From a virus, in the IMG/VR virus record IMGVR_UViG_3300029258_003339, positions 1 to 44,081 of that record: a stretch of DNA of 44,081 nucleotides; one strand, 5' to 3'. The position numbers were made by a program, and so were the translations under genes. The notes under the pieces are model-generated. The model had not been told where the DNA came from. It ran no database searches and worked only from the letters and a program-made list of their open reading frames with translations. Of this stretch, positions 29,501-35,500 are shown piece after piece (position 1 is the first letter of the stretch; every line of letters starts with the position of its first letter).

Positions 29501-32500
29501 TAGCTGGTGTAGCTGTATCAGTAGAACAGGAAAGACAGGCAAGAGCTGTTGGAGAAAGATTAACTCATATGAAGTCATCTAAGTATGACGTGGAAAGGGC
29601 AGCGTTAAAATATCAGTTTGCAACAGGTGCTGGTGAAGGAGATACATATCAACGAATATTAGATTTAAAAGAGCAGCAAAGGAGAGATGAAGAAGCTTAT
29701 AGACAAGCAGAAGCTAATAAAAGATTATTGGCTCAAACAGCTATTTATGAAAAACAAATTGAGAGATTAGGTATATTAGCAACTGAAACTGATCTTTCCG
29801 ATGAAATGAGGGAAAAGATATATGAATTACAAGAGAGTTTAGCTGATATGTTATCTAAAGCTACTGATATGATATCTCAAGAGGAGGCTTTGGGGTTATT
29901 AGAGGTAGGTAGGAAAGAAAAATTACTTACGCCTGAAGAATATAAATTAGAAAAAGCTAAAGTCATGGCAGCCGGGCCAACTCAATATAGAGGTGTGCAA
30001 TTAACTGAATTTAATAAATTAAGAGATAGTGTAAGAGAAGTAACTAAAGCTGCAAGTGCAAAAGCCAGCGAAGCTATGACTAAAATGGCTGATAATATTA
30101 AAACTCTAACTGAGAATTTTGAATCTGGAACGTTAGCTACAGAATCTAAAGCACAAACTGCAGAATTACAAAAACACACTGGATTTCTAGGAAAAATAGT
30201 AGAAGGTATACGTGCATTATTTAAAGATGATCCTAGTGTTTATGAACGTGGTCCCGCTAAAAAACAAATGGGTGGAATTATACCAGGAAGTGGTGAAGAA
30301 GATAAATATCATTATATGCTAGCTGCTGGTGAATATGTTGTTAATAAAAAAGCAGCACAAAAAGTTGGTTATGATTTTATGGATAAGCTTAATAAAGGTA
30401 AAGTGGGATTTGCTCAGGCCGGCGGACCAGTAGCTGTAGCAGGAATGGGTAAATCTTATGAGATAGTTGTGCCTAAAGCTGATAAAGAAACAGAATTATT
30501 AAATGAAACCAAAGTACATACTAATAAATTAGACAGAGTTATAGAAGCGGCCGATCAAATTCACCAAAGTGGTATAAGAGAAGGTGTTTCTGAGCTTTCA
30601 AAAGAAAGTACTTCTTTAAATCTTAATGAACAATTAAAAATTTCTAATGATAAATTAAAAAGTGTTGTAGATAATACTATTAAATTAAATGAAGAGATGG
30701 ATTCTATAGGGATGAATCTTGATGTGGCCGGAGTTGTGAGTGTTTTAACATCAGGTTTAGATAGATTAGCTACTGAGATAGGAAAAGTCAGTACTGAGGT
30801 GGTTACCCAAACTGATGTGTTGTCACAGAAATTAGATGGTATAAAGAAAGAAGCTACTACCGCAACAACAGGTACAGCAACAGCAGCTATACCGGAATCA
30901 AAAATTCCTGCTAATTATCAAAAACCAAGACATCAAAGAATGCGGGAGTATGTAGGTTCAGTTTGGGATAAACAAAATGAAACCGAAACATCTGTTCAAA
31001 AATATAAAGAAGAAGCTATACCTAAGGTTCCTGCTAATTATCAAAAACCAAGACATCAAAGAATGCGGGAGTATGTAGGTTCAGTTTGGGATGAACCTAA
31101 GAAAAAACCTTTTGTACAAAGGGCTAGAGAATATGTGGGAACAGTTTTACCTGAACATAAAAAACCTTTATCTCAACGTGCAAGAGAATGGGTTGGCTCA
31201 GTTTGGGATGAGGAAGAAGAAAAGAAAGCTAGGGGAGGTAGAATTTTTGGGGAAGGCGGGCCAAAAGAAGATAGAGTACCTGCCATGTTAAGTCCGGGCG
31301 AGTATGTAATAAAAGCGTCTTCCGCCCAAAAATTAGGTTATGATTCATTAGAATATATGAATAAAAAAGGAATGATTCCTGGGTATGGTGATGGTGGTAG
31401 GACTAAAACATTTAAGATAGATCCTAATTTTGGTACTATTGAATATGATGATTATATTACAGAGGAAGAGGAAAAGAAAAAAGGAGAAAAAGAAAAGACA
31501 GCTAAAGAATTAATGAAGAAAACCAAAATAGGCAAAAAACTTTCAGATAGAAAGAAAATGTTAGATGCATTGTTGAATGAAGCAGGTGGTGGGCTTATAC
31601 CTAAACAAAAAGGTATGATGAGTCCAAGTTTATTTGAATTGTATGATTATTTAAAGAGTACTGGTGCTTTAAAAGATTATGCTGCCATGGTTTCATCTAA
31701 GAAAAATATAGGTATAGGAACTACTGTAAAACCAGGTTATAAAGGAACTGATTATGGAACAATAGCTATGACGGCTGATAGCCCAAGAACTGGTAATGTT
31801 GTTGGGGCGCACGAACTTGTACATCTTTTAAATAAATTTGATGATATGTCTTATTCAAAAGAGATAATAGACATCATGTCTAAAGCTGTTAGGAAATCTA
31901 TACCAACTGGGAAGGAATGGAGTGGTATACCATCTATGAAAGATAGCCCTAATTGGAGAAGAAGTAGTAAAGGTCAGGCTGAAGAAATTATGGCTTACTA
32001 TTTAACTCAACCTAATATTAAAGGAGAATCATTTAAAATACGTTCAAAGATGTATGGTGATTTTCTTAAAAAACACGGCGTTCCTGAAAAATATACAGAA
32101 GATGTAATGAAAGATTTGGTAAAATCTATAGCTCCTGAAGGTGAATATAACGCAAGAGGTTTAGATTTTCTCCATGAAATGATGGGAAGAAAGTTTAGAG
32201 AAGGTGGTAGTGTAGCTGATAGAATCAAAGACTTTTTAGAAAGAAAAGCTGAAGATTTACCACTAGGTTCTGGTTTATTAAAAAAGCTTGTTGATAAAAT
32301 TAAAGAGAGGAAAAAAAGACAAGAGGAAGAAAAAAAAGAAGTTTTTGGAGAAGATGAAGCTACGGGTTTTTGGAAAGGTGGGGGTGTTGAAACACTTAGA
32401 GCTATAGGTATGACTGATCAGCAAATTAAAGAAGAGTTAGGGGGCGCAGAAGATGTATTGTTTAGCCCTACAGATCTTATAGGTATAGGTATTGGTGGGG

Positions 32501-35500
32501 CTAAATTAGCATTAGGTGTAACTAAAGGTGTGGCTAAGCAAGTAGTTAAAGCTCCTCAAACTTATGAAGAATTACTTAAAACGGTTGTTAAAGGAAAGAC
32601 AGGTGTAAAAGGTTTAATTGAAAAATTTGGCGAAAAAAGAGCTTGGAAAAAGGCTGCAAAGAGATGGGCAAAACAACCTACTAAAACAGCGGAAGAAGAG
32701 GCTTTAGAAGGTCTCAGTAAAGAAGCTAGGTATTTGGTAAAAATAGAAGATGCAGAAGAAGCTGCTAAGCTTAAGGCTGCTTTAAGAGGTCAAGAATATG
32801 ACCCTTATAAAACCGTAAAGAAAGTTAAAAAACACATCACACCAAAGAAAGTTGGAGAAACACCTACTTCAGATGATATAATTAAAGTTATAGATGAATC
32901 ACAAAAAGGTATAACAAATAAAGCCTACGGTATGGCTGATGTAATGTTTAAAAAGCCAGAAGCTAAAACAGCTTTTGATCAAGCTAAGGCGCAATTTTCT
33001 AAAAGAATGAAAGAGTTTGGTTCCATGAAAGAGATGACTGAAAAACAGATGGATGATTATATGGAACTTGCTACTAAGAATCAGTTTTTTAGGGAAGCAG
33101 AAGAAGCTTTAGCTGTTTTAAAAGATCCTACTGTACAAAATTCAGCTACAAAAAATATAAATGAACTTTTGGAAAAAGGCAGTATACCTACTTTTGGAAA
33201 GGGAGGAAAAGTAAGATATTTTGTTGCTGGTATGGGTGATTATTCTGTAGAGGAAATGGAGAAAACAAAGCAAGAATATTATGATTTATTACACAAAGTA
33301 GAAAAACCTTTAAAGAAAATTAAACCTATAACTTCTAAAATAGAGCCATTAAAAATGATGGCTGAGCCTAGGAAGTTAAAAGAAGCGGTAAAAAGAGTAC
33401 CTAAGATTAAAGAAAAAATGTCTCAAATGGAGATGTCTCCTTATTATTCTGGTAAAGATATACCTGAATGGACACCTCAACCAAAAACAAAACCAAAAGA
33501 CGTACATATTCCAGGAGGCATTGGTGGTAAGAAAGTTGGTCCAGAATTTTTTGCAGAGGCGGAAGAAGCACAAAAATTAAAAGAAAAATATGGTGATTGG
33601 GGAGAGGCTGCTCTTTCTAGTATAGGTGATTTAACTGTTAAAGCAAGTGAGTTGCCTATAATTGGCTCTATTTTTAAACCTAATATATTATCAAGAACCT
33701 TTGATTCTATAATGTCATTTTTCGGTTTCGAGCCTGAGAGAATGTTAACTCCTGGAGGCGGTAAATTTAGAGGAGCTGGTGTTACTGGAGAGTGGGATTT
33801 ACCACGTGCAATAACAGAAGTGCCTATAAAAGAACTTGAAAGTATGATAGAGCAAAAGAAAAAATCCGAATTGGATACCTCTGATATACCTTCTCTTGTG
33901 GAAAAGAATAAAGAAGATTGGGCTATACGTACAGCAGATAATGCTATAAATAAAATGAAACAAGCTTTTACAACCAAAGAGTATGAAAAGAGTATAGGGA
34001 GTTATTATTCTGACAATGTTCTTAAACAAATGTTTGTGCAGTATACAAAACAATTTGGAAAAGATGGTTATAAACAAGCTATGCTTGATTTAAACATACA
34101 AAGTCCAGATCCTCATATTTTTAGTAGTGCGGGTTTTGGTAAAAAAGGACCTATAAGAAAAAGATATGCACCATTCCAAGCACAATTAGCTATAGCAGAA
34201 GGTAAAGAGGAAGCAAAACTTTTAAAACAACAAGAAATGATTGAGAGATCTAAAGGAGCAGCTCTTCTTGCAAGAACTAAGGAAGGTGATGTAAGAACCG
34301 GCCTTACAGGTAAGAAAGGAGATTTAATTCAGTATCAATCAGTATATGATCCTCTTGGTAAATTTATAACTAAAGATATGTTGCAGGCAGTAACTCCTTA
34401 TACATTTAAAAAATCAGGAGCAGCAGCAAAAGATCCTGCTTATGCTAAAGTTTTAGCAGCACAGAAAACTAAGAGACAACAGCTTCTTGATAATTTAACT
34501 ACAGCAGCACCCGGTTCAGAAGAAGCTAATAATATACAGCAGGCTTTAAAATTATTAGATAATATTGCAACTTTAGATAGTGATAAAAAAGGTTTCAAAG
34601 AAGAATATAAAAAGAAATATAAAGAATATACAGATTTAATGGAAAAAGTTGTTGATACAGAAACTATCACTCCTGATTCACCGTTCTTTAAAAATTTAAG
34701 ATCGCAAGAAAAAACATATGTTAAAATGCATTTAAGAGCTAAGAGTGTATGGGATGATTATGAAGATTTAATTAAACAAGATTTCAAAAAACGTGGTCTA
34801 GATTATAAGGGTAAAGATAAAGATTTATATAAAGAGGAATTAAAAGAAAAGCGTGATTTAATTATGAGACAACTTCTTTATACTAATGCTTTATTGGCCA
34901 AAATAAGAACTGGTGGGGATTATAGTAATATAGAAAGTCTTACTAAATATAGAGAATATGATACTGGGGCTATAAGAGCTTTAAGAGATAGGTTTGGTAA
35001 AGTACAACCAACACCTTTAACTACTTTAGTGAGACAATTAGATAGAAATCTTATAGCAGGTTATAAACAACAACAATTTGAAACAAAAACTAGTAAAGCT
35101 TTAAAAGGAACGCGTTTTACGGCTGATGATATATATAAATATGAATTAGGTTTACCGCCAGAATATGTAAAAGAAGCAGAAGGTAAAGGTTATTTTGGCA
35201 AGAAATTAACTAATCTAAGAGATTGGATACTTATATGGCAAGAAACCCGTAAACTTGGTGTAAAAGGTTTAACAAAAAAAGAATTATATGATATGTGGAT
35301 GGAGTCTGGAAAAACTTTAACCCAAAAGGATTTAAAAGATGCGTGGGCTAAATCTAGGAGTCCAGAAGAATTAGGCTTAACAGAAAAAGATTTATTATGT
35401 AAGCGATTGAGAGAGATTTATGCTACAAGGAAAAAAGAAATACCTTTAGTAGATATGCCTTTCTCACTTGGCGGTCAGGTAGATTCAATGAAAGTTATGC

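Noticed and set aside
31091-31291. 66-codon + strand frame inside the giant gene
   Set aside because: It is an alternative frame over the repeat and GEYV region, with no independent evidence.
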